Origin: Promicromonospora sp042731755
Lineage (GTDB): Bacteria; Actinomycetota; Actinomycetes; Actinomycetales; Cellulomonadaceae
DNA length: 64,000 bases
NCBI RefSeq assembly: GCF_042731755.1
Contig: NZ_JBHWLR010000004.1
Coordinates: forward strand, 248,001-312,000
Reading direction: 5' to 3'
Part shown: one piece after another, positions 1 to 6,798 of the stretch
Position numbering within the stretch: position 1 is the stretch's first letter
How the letters are laid out: the number at the start of each line of letters is the position of its first letter
The notes under the pieces: model-generated
Told to the model about the DNA's origin: nothing
The model's database searches: none
What the model saw: the letters and a program-made list of their open reading frames with translations, nothing else
Translations under genes and position numbers: made by a program

Positions 1-351
1 ACCTACGACCTCAGCGCGCGGACGCCGGCGGGTCGCCTCATCGCCGACGAATACTTCATCGAGGCCTACGCGGGGTCCGCCCCGGACCGGACGGTGCCGG
101 ACCTCTCCCCGCTCTACGCCGACCTGACCGGGCTGCCGCCCGTCCTCATGGTCGTCGGTGAGGCGGACATCCTGCTGGAGGACAACCTCGCGATGGCCGC
201 GCGCCTGTCCGCGGCCGGCGTGGACCTCGACTTCCGTGTGTATCCCGGTGCCCCGCACGCGTTCACGGGACACCCGACCCCCATGGGGCGGGCGGCGCTC
301 GACGACATCGAGTCGTGGCTCGGGGGCCGGCTCGGCCACTCGGGGGCGTGA
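1..351 (+). CDS. Alpha/beta hydrolase (HSL/fold-3 type), C-terminal part
   Basis: This is the last 116 residues of a gene that begins left of the window. The visible part has the layout of the end of a hormone-sensitive-lipase-like esterase: SPLYADLTGLPPVL, then VVGEAD with the catalytic Asp at visible residue 56, and GAPHAF with the catalytic His at residue 86. The nucleophile Ser (GDSAG) and the HGGG oxyanion motif would lie upstream and cannot be checked. Such enzymes hydrolyse short-chain esters in the cytoplasm; the substrate here is unknown. The stop codon lies 6 bases before the next gene on the same strand, so the two may be cotranscribed. Confidence 0.85.
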   Translation, partial: TYDLSARTPAGRLIADEYFIEAYAGSAPDRTVPDLSPLYADLTGLPPVLMVVGEADILLEDNLAMAARLSAAGVDLDFRVYPGAPHAFTGHPTPMGRAALDDIESWLGGRLGHSGA

Positions 352-357
352 CGGCCG

Positions 358-996
358 ATGCATGCCTATCCCCCGCTCGGTGTCGAGGTGCGCACACCAC
401 GGCTGGTGCTGGCTGGTGCGACCGACGAGCGCCTGGCGCAGCTGCTCCCGGTGGTGCGGGCCGGCGTCGTCGGCCCGGAGCCCCTGCCGTTCGACGACCC
501 CATGTCGCTCTACGCGGACAGCCCTGAGCGCGAGTGGCGCTGGCTCCGCGGTATCTGGGCCGGGCGCGCCCAGGTCGATCCCGACCGGTGGCGGCTGTAC
601 TTCGTGGTGCTGGTCGACGACGAGCCGGTGGGGATGCAGGATCTCGTCGGCACCGGCTTCAGCCGGTTCGGGTCCGTGACGACGTTCTCGTGGCTGGCCC
701 CCGGCGCGCGGGGCAACGGCATCGGATCGGAGATGCGGGCGGCGGTGCTGCACCTCGCGTTCGACGGCTTCGGCGCCCGGGAGGCGACGAGCGAGGCGTT
801 CGTCGACAACCACGCGTCGAACCGGGTGTCCGAGCGCCTCGGCTACGAGCCCAACGGCAGCGACTGGGCCACCCGTCGCGGGGACGCCGCGATGCTGCGG
901 CGCTGGCGGCTCACCCGCGAGCGCTGGGCCGAGTCCCGGCGCGCCGACATCGAGCTCGCCGGGGTGGAGGAGTGCCGGCCGGTGCTCGGGCTGTAA
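358..996 (+). CDS. GNAT-family N-acetyltransferase (RimJ/RimL-like)
   Basis: The product has 212 residues and one GNAT domain. It opens with VRTPRLVLAGATDERL, the usual beta1-alpha1 of the RimJ/RimL branch. The acetyl-CoA pyrophosphate loop is RGNGIGSEM at residues 118-126, which fits the family pattern Q/R-x-x-G-x-G/A. The end of the fold reads DNHASNRVSERLGYE (residues 150-164), where Asn and the RLGYE strand contact the acetyl group. The family transfers acetyl groups from acetyl-CoA to amino groups of proteins or small molecules; the acceptor cannot be told. The start ATG follows the preceding stop by 6 bases without a strong ribosome-binding site, consistent with translational coupling. 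It is of normal length. Confidence 0.85.
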   Translation: MHAYPPLGVEVRTPRLVLAGATDERLAQLLPVVRAGVVGPEPLPFDDPMSLYADSPEREWRWLRGIWAGRAQVDPDRWRLYFVVLVDDEPVGMQDLVGTGFSRFGSVTTFSWLAPGARGNGIGSEMRAAVLHLAFDGFGAREATSEAFVDNHASNRVSERLGYEPNGSDWATRRGDAAMLRRWRLTRERWAESRRADIELAGVEECRPVLGL

Positions 997-1045
997 CCCG
1001 GGCCGGGCTGCTCCCCCGCAGCCCCGCGCCGGATAGGTTGCGGCC

Positions 1046-1561
1046 ATGACGAGCAGGCTGCTGCGACGCATCGGCGTCACTGTCGTGGAAGTGATCGCCC
1101 ATGTCCTGCTGGCGGTCGGGGTCGTTGTCATCGTGGTGTCCGGAGTCTTGGGCACCATGGATAGCTGGCAGGCGGAGCACGGCGGTGAGACCGGAACGTT
1201 CACCCCGGTCGAGCAGGACTGCTCGCGGCACAGGGTCACCACCGTGATCTGCGCCTGGGAGGGCACGTGGACTTCCGACGTCGACGGGCGCACTCTGCGA
1301 CACGTTCGTCTCGATGACGGCCTGGGCACCGAAGAGGGAGACCCTCCGCCCGCCCCCGTTCACCCAACCCTGCTTGCTGACAAGGTCGCCGACCCGCAGG
1401 TGGCTTACCTTCCCGGCGAGCGCACCTGGCTGCTGGCACCGGCCCTGTCGATCCTGGCCGTCGGGATCTTCGCGGTACTGGCTTGGCGAGTGCATCGCTG
1501 GGCGCGCGAGAAGAGAACTGCCCGGGGGCTCGGCCAGCCTGTCGAAGGTCCGGCCCTCTGA
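1046..1561 (+). CDS. Two-pass membrane protein of unknown function
   Basis: I do not recognise the family. The 171-residue product has one hydrophobic segment at about residues 10-34 and a second at about 128-148, with a hydrophilic loop between them of about 95 residues. That loop contains two Cys 14 residues apart (EQDC and VICAWEG), which could form a disulfide if the loop is outside the cell. The C-terminus is basic (RVHRWAREKRTARG), favouring a cytoplasmic tail. The overall plan resembles small actinobacterial membrane proteins of the DUF3592 kind, but I cannot assign it. The start ATG at 1046 follows a short intergenic gap after the acetyltransferase. Confidence 0.6.
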   Translation: MTSRLLRRIGVTVVEVIAHVLLAVGVVVIVVSGVLGTMDSWQAEHGGETGTFTPVEQDCSRHRVTTVICAWEGTWTSDVDGRTLRHVRLDDGLGTEEGDPPPAPVHPTLLADKVADPQVAYLPGERTWLLAPALSILAVGIFAVLAWRVHRWAREKRTARGLGQPVEGPAL

Positions 1562-1645
1562 CCCGAAGCGACGAGATGCCCGCAACAGGGCCCAGGACGC
1601 ATGGAGGCACTGGACGCGCCACGACTCGAAGGAAGGTTGTCCCAC

Positions 1646-1876
1646 GTGAATGTCTCGGAGTTGCTCGGAGAGCTGCGTTCCCGTGGAGTCCCGGAGGACG
1701 CGTACAGCATCGGCCAGGATCGCGACGAGTCTTACTGCCTCATGGAGACCTACGGGACGTGGAGCACGTTCTACAGCGAACGCGGGCTGCGGCAACGGGA
1801 GCGGACCCATTCCAGCGAGGACGCTGCCTGCCGGGATCTCCTCAACCGCCTGGGGCGCGAGTTCAGGGACTCCTAG
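1646..1876 (+). CDS. Small protein, possibly immunity-like, unknown function
   Basis: I place the start at GTG 1646 because GAAGGAAGG lies about 10 bases upstream; an in-frame ATG at 1601 would add 15 residues but has no such site. The 76-residue product is acidic and soluble. It carries the pattern GVPEDAYSIGQDRDESY, then YGTWSTFYSERGLR, then a helix with the conserved-looking EDAACRDLLNRLGREF. From memory, small actinobacterial proteins with this YxIG...DExY...W..FYSERG plan are often encoded beside polymorphic-toxin (TNT-type) genes and may be immunity or chaperone partners; no toxin gene is visible here. Treat that function as a guess. Confidence 0.55.
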   Translation: MNVSELLGELRSRGVPEDAYSIGQDRDESYCLMETYGTWSTFYSERGLRQRERTHSSEDAACRDLLNRLGREFRDS

Positions 1877-1963
1877 GAGCGCGTCAGGAGCCTGGCCGGC
1901 TTGGTGTCGGGTCCGCGAAGAAGCCCTCGGGGAGGAACCCCAGCGCCTCGCACAGCCGTTATT

Positions 1964-2110
1964 GGGAGCGCGGGGGGTGCGCGAACCGTCCGCAACATGG
2001 CGCAGGACCCAAGAAACCCCGCCCGACCTGGACCGTATGGGCTGGTCGAGCGAGGTTTCTGCGGTCTGAGCCGCCCATGGGAATCGAACCCACGACCTTT
2101 TCATTACGAG
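1964..2110. repeat. Left copy of direct repeat carrying tRNA-Thr 3' half
   Basis: This 147-bp segment repeats, with scattered mismatches, the segment 4039-4186. Both copies start with GGGAGCGCGGGGGGTGCGCG, contain a GAAACCCCG...GGTTTC hairpin, and end at the anticodon loop of tRNA-Thr (CATTACGAG on the plus strand). The intact tRNA is in the right copy only. The geometry, a tRNA 3' half with its downstream flank duplicated on both sides of about 1.9 kb of foreign-looking DNA, is what integration at a tRNA attachment site followed by decay leaves behind. A tandem duplication that later lost one tRNA is the alternative. Confidence 0.75.
2069..2110 (-). pseudogene. tRNA-Thr 3' fragment
   Basis: On the minus strand these 42 bases match the anticodon loop, variable loop, T arm and acceptor 3' strand of the intact tRNA-Thr at 4145-4216, with a few substitutions in the acceptor end. 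The T loop sequence TTCGATT is intact. The 5' half, including the D arm, is missing: upstream the sequence diverges completely. It cannot form a functional tRNA and is read as a remnant att site. Confidence 0.75.
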
Positions 2111-2256
2111 AACGTCCCGGAGCCCTGCGGGCCGGATTCCTCGCCTCGTTCCGCGTGCATGCGGTGCGCTCGAACCAAACGTGTTGCTCGCCGGGGGTGC
2201 GCGGAATCGGAGCCGTCATCGCGGGTCTGTGACCCAACATGCTCCTGCTTCGGGGT

Positions 2257-2440
2257 CCCTGTTCCTCCGTCATCCGTTGGCGCGGGGCACGTCTCGGACA
2301 TCGGTTCTGCCGGTAGTGCAACAGGTCCCGCTCATGCAGCTCTTGGTGCGGCGGTGCTGGGTGTCGGCGGGACCTGTTGCGCTGCCGGCGGGTTCGGTGT
2401 CAGGGTCCCGATCAAACCAATGGATGACGGAGGAACAGGG
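2257..2440. repeat. Long imperfect palindrome (possible MITE-like element)
   Basis: Outer arms 2257-2280 and 2417-2440 are inverted copies (CCCTGTTCCTCCGTCATCC on the left) with one mismatch. Inner arms 2309-2330 and 2369-2390 (CCGGTAGTGCAACAGGTCCC on the left) are inverted copies with few mismatches. All arms share one centre near 2349, so the whole 184 bp folds as one interrupted hairpin. It encodes nothing obvious. A non-autonomous insertion element or a large structured REP sequence are both possible; no target-site duplication was identified. Confidence 0.6.
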
Positions 2441-2571
2441 GCACCGCGGCTCCCCTGCTCCTCTTGATTCCCGGGTGCCCGCCGGAGGCACTTCGTAAGA
2501 GCTGCACGACGTGAGGCGGTCTCCGACTGTTGGCCGGGATGGCTATCTGTTCGGACGCCTATGCTCGCGGG

Positions 2572-2871
2572 ATGTTCGAGTTCGAGGTGCAGAGCCTGCG
2601 CCGTATTCGAGTGCGGCTCGGGGCCTGGCACTTCCGAACGTGGCGGTCCTACTGGATGCGGCTGCCGAAGGGTTACCGCCCGCCCGAGACGATCTACGAG
2701 GTCGCCCTGCTAGCCGAGGACGGAAACGTGGTCGCCCAAATGGGCGCGTTCTTCGATCTGCGGACCGCTGAGGCATGCCTGGCCCGATACGAGCCCGAGG
2801 CGCGGGAGCAGATGGTGATCAACTACGTCAGCGTCCATACCCGGCTCAAGGACTGGGAGTTCGACCTGTAG
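2572..2871 (+). CDS. Hypothetical protein in the tRNA-flanked region
   Basis: I do not recognise this protein. The chosen start, ATG 2572, gives 99 residues beginning MFEFEVQSLRRIRVRLG; upstream in-frame starts would add up to 14 residues. The sequence is rich in aromatic and basic residues in the first half (GAWHFRTWRSYW, LPKGYRPPETIYEVALL) and acidic near the end, with no signal peptide, membrane segment or Cys. The central part, YEVALLAEDGNVVAQMGAFFDLRTAEACLARYEP, looks like beta strands followed by a helix. It is followed at once by a perfect hairpin terminator, which supports its being an expressed single gene. Confidence 0.5.
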   Translation: MFEFEVQSLRRIRVRLGAWHFRTWRSYWMRLPKGYRPPETIYEVALLAEDGNVVAQMGAFFDLRTAEACLARYEPEAREQMVINYVSVHTRLKDWEFDL

Positions 2872-2881
2872 CGTGCACGCG

Positions 2882-2914
2882 AGACGGTCTCGACTAGTGG
2901 AGTCGAGACCGTCT
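2882..2914 (+). terminator. Hairpin terminator after the 99-residue gene
   Basis: A perfect 14-bp inverted repeat (AGACGGTCTCGACT, 2882-2895, and its complement 2901-2914) with a 5-base loop starts 10 bases after the stop codon. There is only a weak T-run afterwards (TCGTCATGTCT), usual for high-G+C organisms. Confidence 0.75.
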
Positions 2915-3106
2915 TCGTCATGTCTGGGCCGTGCCGACGGCGGCGGCGCGATGGCGGGTGCGGCCGGAGGCGCCGCCAGGCGCCGGAGGTCGCGGGGGTC
3001 CCTGTCGTGCCGCCGACGGCGGCACGGCCCGCGCGCTGCAGGCGCGCCTTGAGCCGGTAAAGAAACTCCTCACGGCCGCCGTGGCCGAGCCCCAGCCGGG
3101 AGGCGT

Positions 3107-3322
3107 TCAGGACGTGTGGCAGTCCTTCGCGCAGTAGTAGCAACCGTTCACGTCGTTGTAGTACCGCTTGGCCGCGGCGACCGCGCCCCGGCACGACGAG
3201 AACGAACCCAGGTTGATCCTGTTCGCTGGTGAGGGCAGGTAGCTGCAGTTGGAGTCGAGGTTGTGCACTTCATGATCGCGCGACGTTGATTGCGCGTTCC
3301 TGTTCACGCAGAAGTTCTGCAT
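3107..3322 (-). CDS. Small six-Cys protein of unknown function
   Basis: The 71-residue product has Cys at 5, 26, 44, 61, 64 and 68 and ends NGCYYCAKDCHTS. GGGGGT lies a few bases before the ATG. From memory the plan HEVH ... C.YLP..NR..LG.FSSC..AV..AK..Y..VNGCYYC...CHTS matches a widely scattered family of 50-70-residue bacterial proteins with no assigned function; the Cys/His spacing suggests metal binding or disulfides, but that is inference. There is no signal peptide. The gene lies inside the repeat-bounded region and is read against the preceding gene. A short perfect hairpin at 3006-3026 lies about 80 bases downstream of its stop and could end the transcript. Confidence 0.6.
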   Translation of the reverse strand: MQNFCVNRNAQSTSRDHEVHNLDSNCSYLPSPANRINLGSFSSCRGAVAAAKRYYNDVNGCYYCAKDCHTS

Positions 3323-3512
3323 TGCGGACCCCCATCATCGGATGACACATCTTCGTGTGATCTCGATGCTATTTCCGATACATCTGACTCGACCCGTTAA
3401 GGGCGGGTGAACGCAGGGCGATCGGTTTCACCTACAGAAACGCTGACATGTCGGCCTCGACAGCGTCTGTGCCAGCGGATCGCAGTTCATCCCCTCGTCG
3501 GGGCGTCTTGGC

Positions 3513-4035
3513 TTAACCGATGCACGGCACGCCCACGGCCCGCGAGACCTCCACGTCGGATACGGAGTCGCCGACGAATATTGCACGCCGCGGCTCTGCA
3601 CTCAGGAGCCGAAGGGCCTGGTCCACGGTGTAGGTGTTGGGCTTCATCAGATCAGGCCGGTGGCTAGGCCGACCAATGACGGCAACCACGTAGTGGGCGA
3701 GCGACCAGCGCTCGAGGTAGGCGCGGATCGCGACTTCGGCGCTGTTGCTCACGATGACGACGGGCTTGCTGGCCTGGTGGCACTTGCGCAGGAGGTCGTG
3801 TGCACCATGAGTCGGCTCGGCCGTCGAGGCGGCCGTTGTCTCTGCGTCGTCGCACAGCGCCTCGACCTCGGCCAGGGCCTGCGGTGCATTGGTGGCAGCC
3901 CATCGGAGTACGGCGAGGTGGTCGCTGGTGGTGCTGATGTGGTCGCCCAGGTCGATGCCACGTGCGAGCAGCGGTGCTCGGGCTGCGTTGGCGGCTTCGA
4001 GGTTGGCGGGTGCGGGGAACAGGCTGAACAACGAC
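3513..4035 (-). pseudogene. HAD-family hydrolase, truncated at both ends
   Basis: The frame encodes the cap and most of the core of a haloacid-dehalogenase-like hydrolase: VVIVSNSAEVAIRAYL (motif II), MKPN (motif III Lys), and IFVGDSVSDVEVSRAVGV (motif IV). Homology begins abruptly at SLFSLFPAPANLEAA, exactly where the right direct repeat starts (4039); the short N-terminal strand with the nucleophilic DxDG is absent, and the upstream codons translate repeat sequence instead. At the other end the frame stops right after GVPCIG, where intact relatives usually continue for some 25-40 residues. The protein should be catalytically dead. The break at the repeat boundary suggests the event that built this region cut the gene. 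Confidence 0.7.
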
Positions 4036-4038
4036 CCG

Positions 4039-4186
4039 GGGAGCGCGGGGGGTGCGCGAGATGCCCGCAACGGCGCCTGAGATGCAAGAAACCCCGGCCA
4101 ACCGAGGCACATATGGCCTGGTCGGACGGGGTTTCCTTGGTGGAGCCGCCTGTGGGAATCGAACCCACGACCTTCTCATTACGAGT
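4039..4186. repeat. Right copy of the tRNA-Thr flank repeat
   Basis: This is the partner of 1964-2110. The first 20 bases and the tRNA part are nearly identical, the middle is diverged. It overlaps the tRNA terminator and the 3' half of the intact tRNA-Thr. Confidence 0.75.
4088..4135 (-). terminator. Terminator of tRNA-Thr
   Basis: The arms GAAACCCCG (4088-4096) and CGGGGTTTC (4127-4135) pair, with further partial pairing inside the loop. It sits 9 bases past the 3' end of the tRNA in the direction of its transcription. Confidence 0.6.
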
Positions 4187-4216
4187 GAGACGCTCTGCCG
4201 ACTGAGCTAAGGCGGC
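4145..4216 (-). tRNA. tRNA-Thr (anticodon CGT)
   Basis: The 72-base cloverleaf is complete: a 7-bp acceptor GCCGCCT/AGGCGGC, D stem GCTC/GAGC, anticodon stem TCTCA/TGAGA with loop CTCGTAA giving anticodon CGT (reads ACG), variable loop AGGTC, T stem GTGGG/CCCAC with loop TTCGATT. No CCA is encoded. Its 3' half is duplicated at 2069-2110. Confidence 0.97.
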
Positions 4217-4373
4217 GTACGCACCGCACGCCGGCCGGAGCCGGAGGGGTGAGCGGGCCTAACTGTACCCAATGCATGTCCCAGGTTCCAAAGCGAAACC
4301 GTGTGACGTCGTCAACCCGCCGAAGAACCGCCGAACCACGCCGTTCGCCGGCCCGACCGGGCCGGCGAACCGG

Positions 4374-5915
4374 TCAGCAGGTGAGGCCGTCCTCGGGCAC
4401 CTTGCCCTCCACGAGGTAGCTCTCGACGGCGTTGCTGACGCAGGTGTTGGACCGGCCGTAGGCCGTGTGCCCCTCGCCCTCGTACGTGACCAGCACGCCC
4501 GACGAGAGCGTGTCGGCGAGCGACTCGGCCCAGCGGTAGGGCGTGGCCGGGTCGTTCGTGGTGCCGACGACCACGATGGGCGGCGCGCCCTTCGCGGCCG
4601 GGTCGAACTCCTGCTCGGCCGCCGGGTACGGCCAGTCCGTGCACTCGATGCCGGAGTAGCCGAACGACTCGCCGAGCGTGGGCGCGGCCTTCCGGATGTC
4701 CTCGGCGAGGGCGCGCATCTTCGTCATGTCCTCCTCGGCGCGGGCGTCGGCGCAGTTGATCGCGCGGAACGCCTCCTCGCTGTTGGACTTGAAGGTGCCG
4801 TCGTCGTTGCGGTCGTTGTAGACGTCCGCGAGGTAGAGCAGGTCGTCGCCCTTGCCCTCCCAGAACACCTGCTGCAGCGCCTGCGTGAGGAAGGACCAGG
4901 AGGCCTCGTCGTACATCGTGACGGCCACACCGTAGAACGCGAGCTTCTTGGTCACGTCGCGGCCCGACGACGTCGGGATGGGGTTGGGCTCGGCGTCCTC
5001 GACCATGGCCTGGATCTGCTGCAGGCCGGTGGTCACGTCGTCGCCGAGCGGGCAGTCGCTGCCCGCCTGGCAGTCGGTGACGTAGGCGCGCAGCGCGCTC
5101 TCGAAGCCCTCGGCCTGCTGGAGCGCGACCTCGTCCGAGCTGAGCGTGGTGTCCAGCGCGCCATCGAGCACCAGGCGGCCGGCCCGGTCCGGGAACAGGC
5201 CGGCGTAGGTGGCCCCGAGCTGGGTGCCGTAGGAGTAGCCCAGGTAGTTGAGCTTGTCGTCGCCCAGCGCGCCGCGGAGCATGTCCATGTCGCGCGCCGC
5301 CGACTGCGTGTCGACGTTGCCCAGGAGCGGCCCCGTGTTCTCGGCGCAGGCCTCGCCCCAGGCGCGCACCGCGTCCTGGCGGTCGGCCAGGCCCTCGGGC
5401 GTGTAGGGGTAGTCCTTGCTGAGGAACTCGTCCTTGCCCGCGTCGTCGAAGCACTTGACCGGCGTCGACTGCCCCACCCCGCGCGGGTCGAACCCGACGA
5501 TGTCGAACGAGGAGCGCAGCGACTGCCCGAACCGCGCCGGGTCGCTCACGAAGTCCACGCCCGACCCGCCCGGCCCGCCCGGGTTGACCAGCAGGGACCC
5601 GATCTTCTGCCCGGAGGCGGGCAGTCGCTTGAGCGCGATCTCGATGCTTCCTTCGCCCGGGTCGTGCCACGAGAGCGGGGCCGACGCCGTGGCGCACTGG
5701 AAGTCCCCGCCGCACTCGGTCCACTCCAGCGACTGGCCGTAGTAGTCCTCGTAGCCCTTGGGCGCGCCCTCCGTGGCTGAGCCGTCCGACTTGCCCACGT
5801 CCTCCAGCGCCGTCTGCACCTTGGGGGGTGCTCCGCAGGCGGCGAGGAGCAGAACTGAGGTGAGCAGCGTGGCGACGACGGCCGCAGGCTGACGACGGCG
5901 GGCGGGGCGAATCAC
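4374..5915 (-). CDS. Secreted lipoprotein alpha/beta hydrolase, TAP-like (tripeptidyl aminopeptidase family)
   Basis: The 513-residue product has a basic N-terminus, a hydrophobic stretch and the lipobox LLAAC with Cys27, so it should be a membrane-anchored exoprotein. The alpha/beta hydrolase fold shows NPGGPGGSG (residues 111-119, oxyanion region), DPRGVG, and the nucleophile elbow GYSYG with Ser228. The C-terminal TAP-like domain supplies the Asp (TTNDPATP) and His (GEGHTAYG). Relatives such as the Streptomyces Slp/tripeptidyl aminopeptidases remove short peptides from protein N-termini outside the cell. Several Cys pairs in the mature part probably form disulfides. It stands between tRNA-Thr and a second lipoprotein gene on the same strand. 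Confidence 0.9.
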   Translation of the reverse strand: MIRPARRRQPAAVVATLLTSVLLLAACGAPPKVQTALEDVGKSDGSATEGAPKGYEDYYGQSLEWTECGGDFQCATASAPLSWHDPGEGSIEIALKRLPASGQKIGSLLVNPGGPGGSGVDFVSDPARFGQSLRSSFDIVGFDPRGVGQSTPVKCFDDAGKDEFLSKDYPYTPEGLADRQDAVRAWGEACAENTGPLLGNVDTQSAARDMDMLRGALGDDKLNYLGYSYGTQLGATYAGLFPDRAGRLVLDGALDTTLSSDEVALQQAEGFESALRAYVTDCQAGSDCPLGDDVTTGLQQIQAMVEDAEPNPIPTSSGRDVTKKLAFYGVAVTMYDEASWSFLTQALQQVFWEGKGDDLLYLADVYNDRNDDGTFKSNSEEAFRAINCADARAEEDMTKMRALAEDIRKAAPTLGESFGYSGIECTDWPYPAAEQEFDPAAKGAPPIVVVGTTNDPATPYRWAESLADTLSSGVLVTYEGEGHTAYGRSNTCVSNAVESYLVEGKVPEDGLTC

Positions 5916-5978
5916 CCGGACAACCTACCGGTTGTGCTCGGTGGATTTCCTACCCGCTGGCGAACCGACACGCGACCC

Positions 5979-6638
5979 TCACGAGTCGAGCCAGGCGACC
6001 GGGCCGGGCTCGCCGTCCGCGTCGCGCGGCTCGAGCTCCACCTTGCCCTTGTCGCCGAGCTGAACCGGCACCGCACGGCCCGTGTCCGACTCCGCCGGAG
6101 CCTCGACGACCGTGGTCGTGGGCACGAAGTCCATGGTGCAGATGCCGTTGTCGGCGGGCACGAACGTCACCGTGAGCACGCCGTCCGCCGCGGCGACGCC
6201 GGCCTCCTTGCCGCCCGACCCGATGGTCGCCTCGGGCTCGGCGAAGGTGGGGCAGGAGCTGGACCCGTTGGTCACGACGTAGAGCAGGCCCGGCTCCGGC
6301 GCCCATGCGACGCCCGCCGTGGACTCGGTGCTGCCCTCCAGACCCGGCGGCAGGCCGCGACCCTTGGCGCCGGCGACGATCTCCATCTCGGCGGCCTCCG
6401 GCAGCTTGCCGTCCTCGGCGCCGTCCGACGCGCTGGGGCTGGGGCTGGTCACGTCGCTCTCCTCCGCGGACGGGGACGTGGTGCTCGTGGACCCGGCCAC
6501 CTCGGAGCCGCCGACGTCGGACTGCGCGCAACCCGTCAGCGCGAGGGCCGCGACCACCCCGATGCCCAGGGCCGACGCACCCGCGCGCGCCAGGGTCCGT
6601 GCTGCCGTGCCCGACCCGTTCGTCCGCTCGATCTTCAT
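5979..6638 (-). CDS. Putative lipoprotein of unknown function
   Basis: The start is placed at ATG 6638 (MKIERTNGSG), preceded by AAGGAACC at a good distance; a longer frame to 6737 lacks such a site. The 219-residue product has a signal peptide ending in the lipobox LTGC (Cys37), then a Ser/Thr/Glu-rich linker and a compact acidic domain with repeated beta-like strands. Cys pairs (SSCPTF and GICTMDF) may form a disulfide. I do not recognise the family; it could be a small extracytoplasmic binding or scaffold protein. It lies 63 bases upstream of the TAP-like lipoprotein gene on the same strand and may be cotranscribed with it. Confidence 0.7.
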   Translation of the reverse strand: MKIERTNGSGTAARTLARAGASALGIGVVAALALTGCAQSDVGGSEVAGSTSTTSPSAEESDVTSPSPSASDGAEDGKLPEAAEMEIVAGAKGRGLPPGLEGSTESTAGVAWAPEPGLLYVVTNGSSSCPTFAEPEATIGSGGKEAGVAAADGVLTVTFVPADNGICTMDFVPTTTVVEAPAESDTGRAVPVQLGDKGKVELEPRDADGEPGPVAWLDS

Positions 6639-6798
6639 GCCCGGTTCCTTCCACTCGCCTCTGACACCACCAGGTGTGTGCCGCAGGACTGCGACGCCTC
6701 CACCCCTGTCATGTGGCGAGCGGCATGCATCTTGCACGACACTCCGGCCAACATTGGCAAAAGGTCAGGTGATCGGCACGTCGAGCCGTGGCGGGACG

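Larger units (their letters stand above)
1877..2571. other. Gene-free stretch with att-like repeat and long palindrome
   Basis: No convincing gene is seen in these 695 bases. The stretch holds the left copy of the tRNA-Thr flank repeat (1964-2110), a long imperfect palindrome (2257-2440) and a short hairpin at about 2431-2463 in which AGGAACAGGGG pairs with CCCCTGCTCCT. Open frames across it lack good start sites and read through the tRNA fragment. Confidence 0.6.

Noticed and set aside
1901..2467. Open frame on the plus strand reading WESNPRPFHYE
   Set aside because: This peptide is the antisense reading of the tRNA-Thr fragment, a well-known source of false proteins; the frame also runs through the palindrome.
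2111..4038. Integrase or transposase in the tRNA-flanked interval
   Set aside because: No frame with a tyrosine or serine recombinase signature or DDE motif was seen, so the interval cannot be called an active mobile element.
3660..4205. Open frame on the plus strand ending GIEPTTFSLR
   Set aside because: Again an antisense reading of tRNA-Thr, and it is antisense to the HAD remnant.
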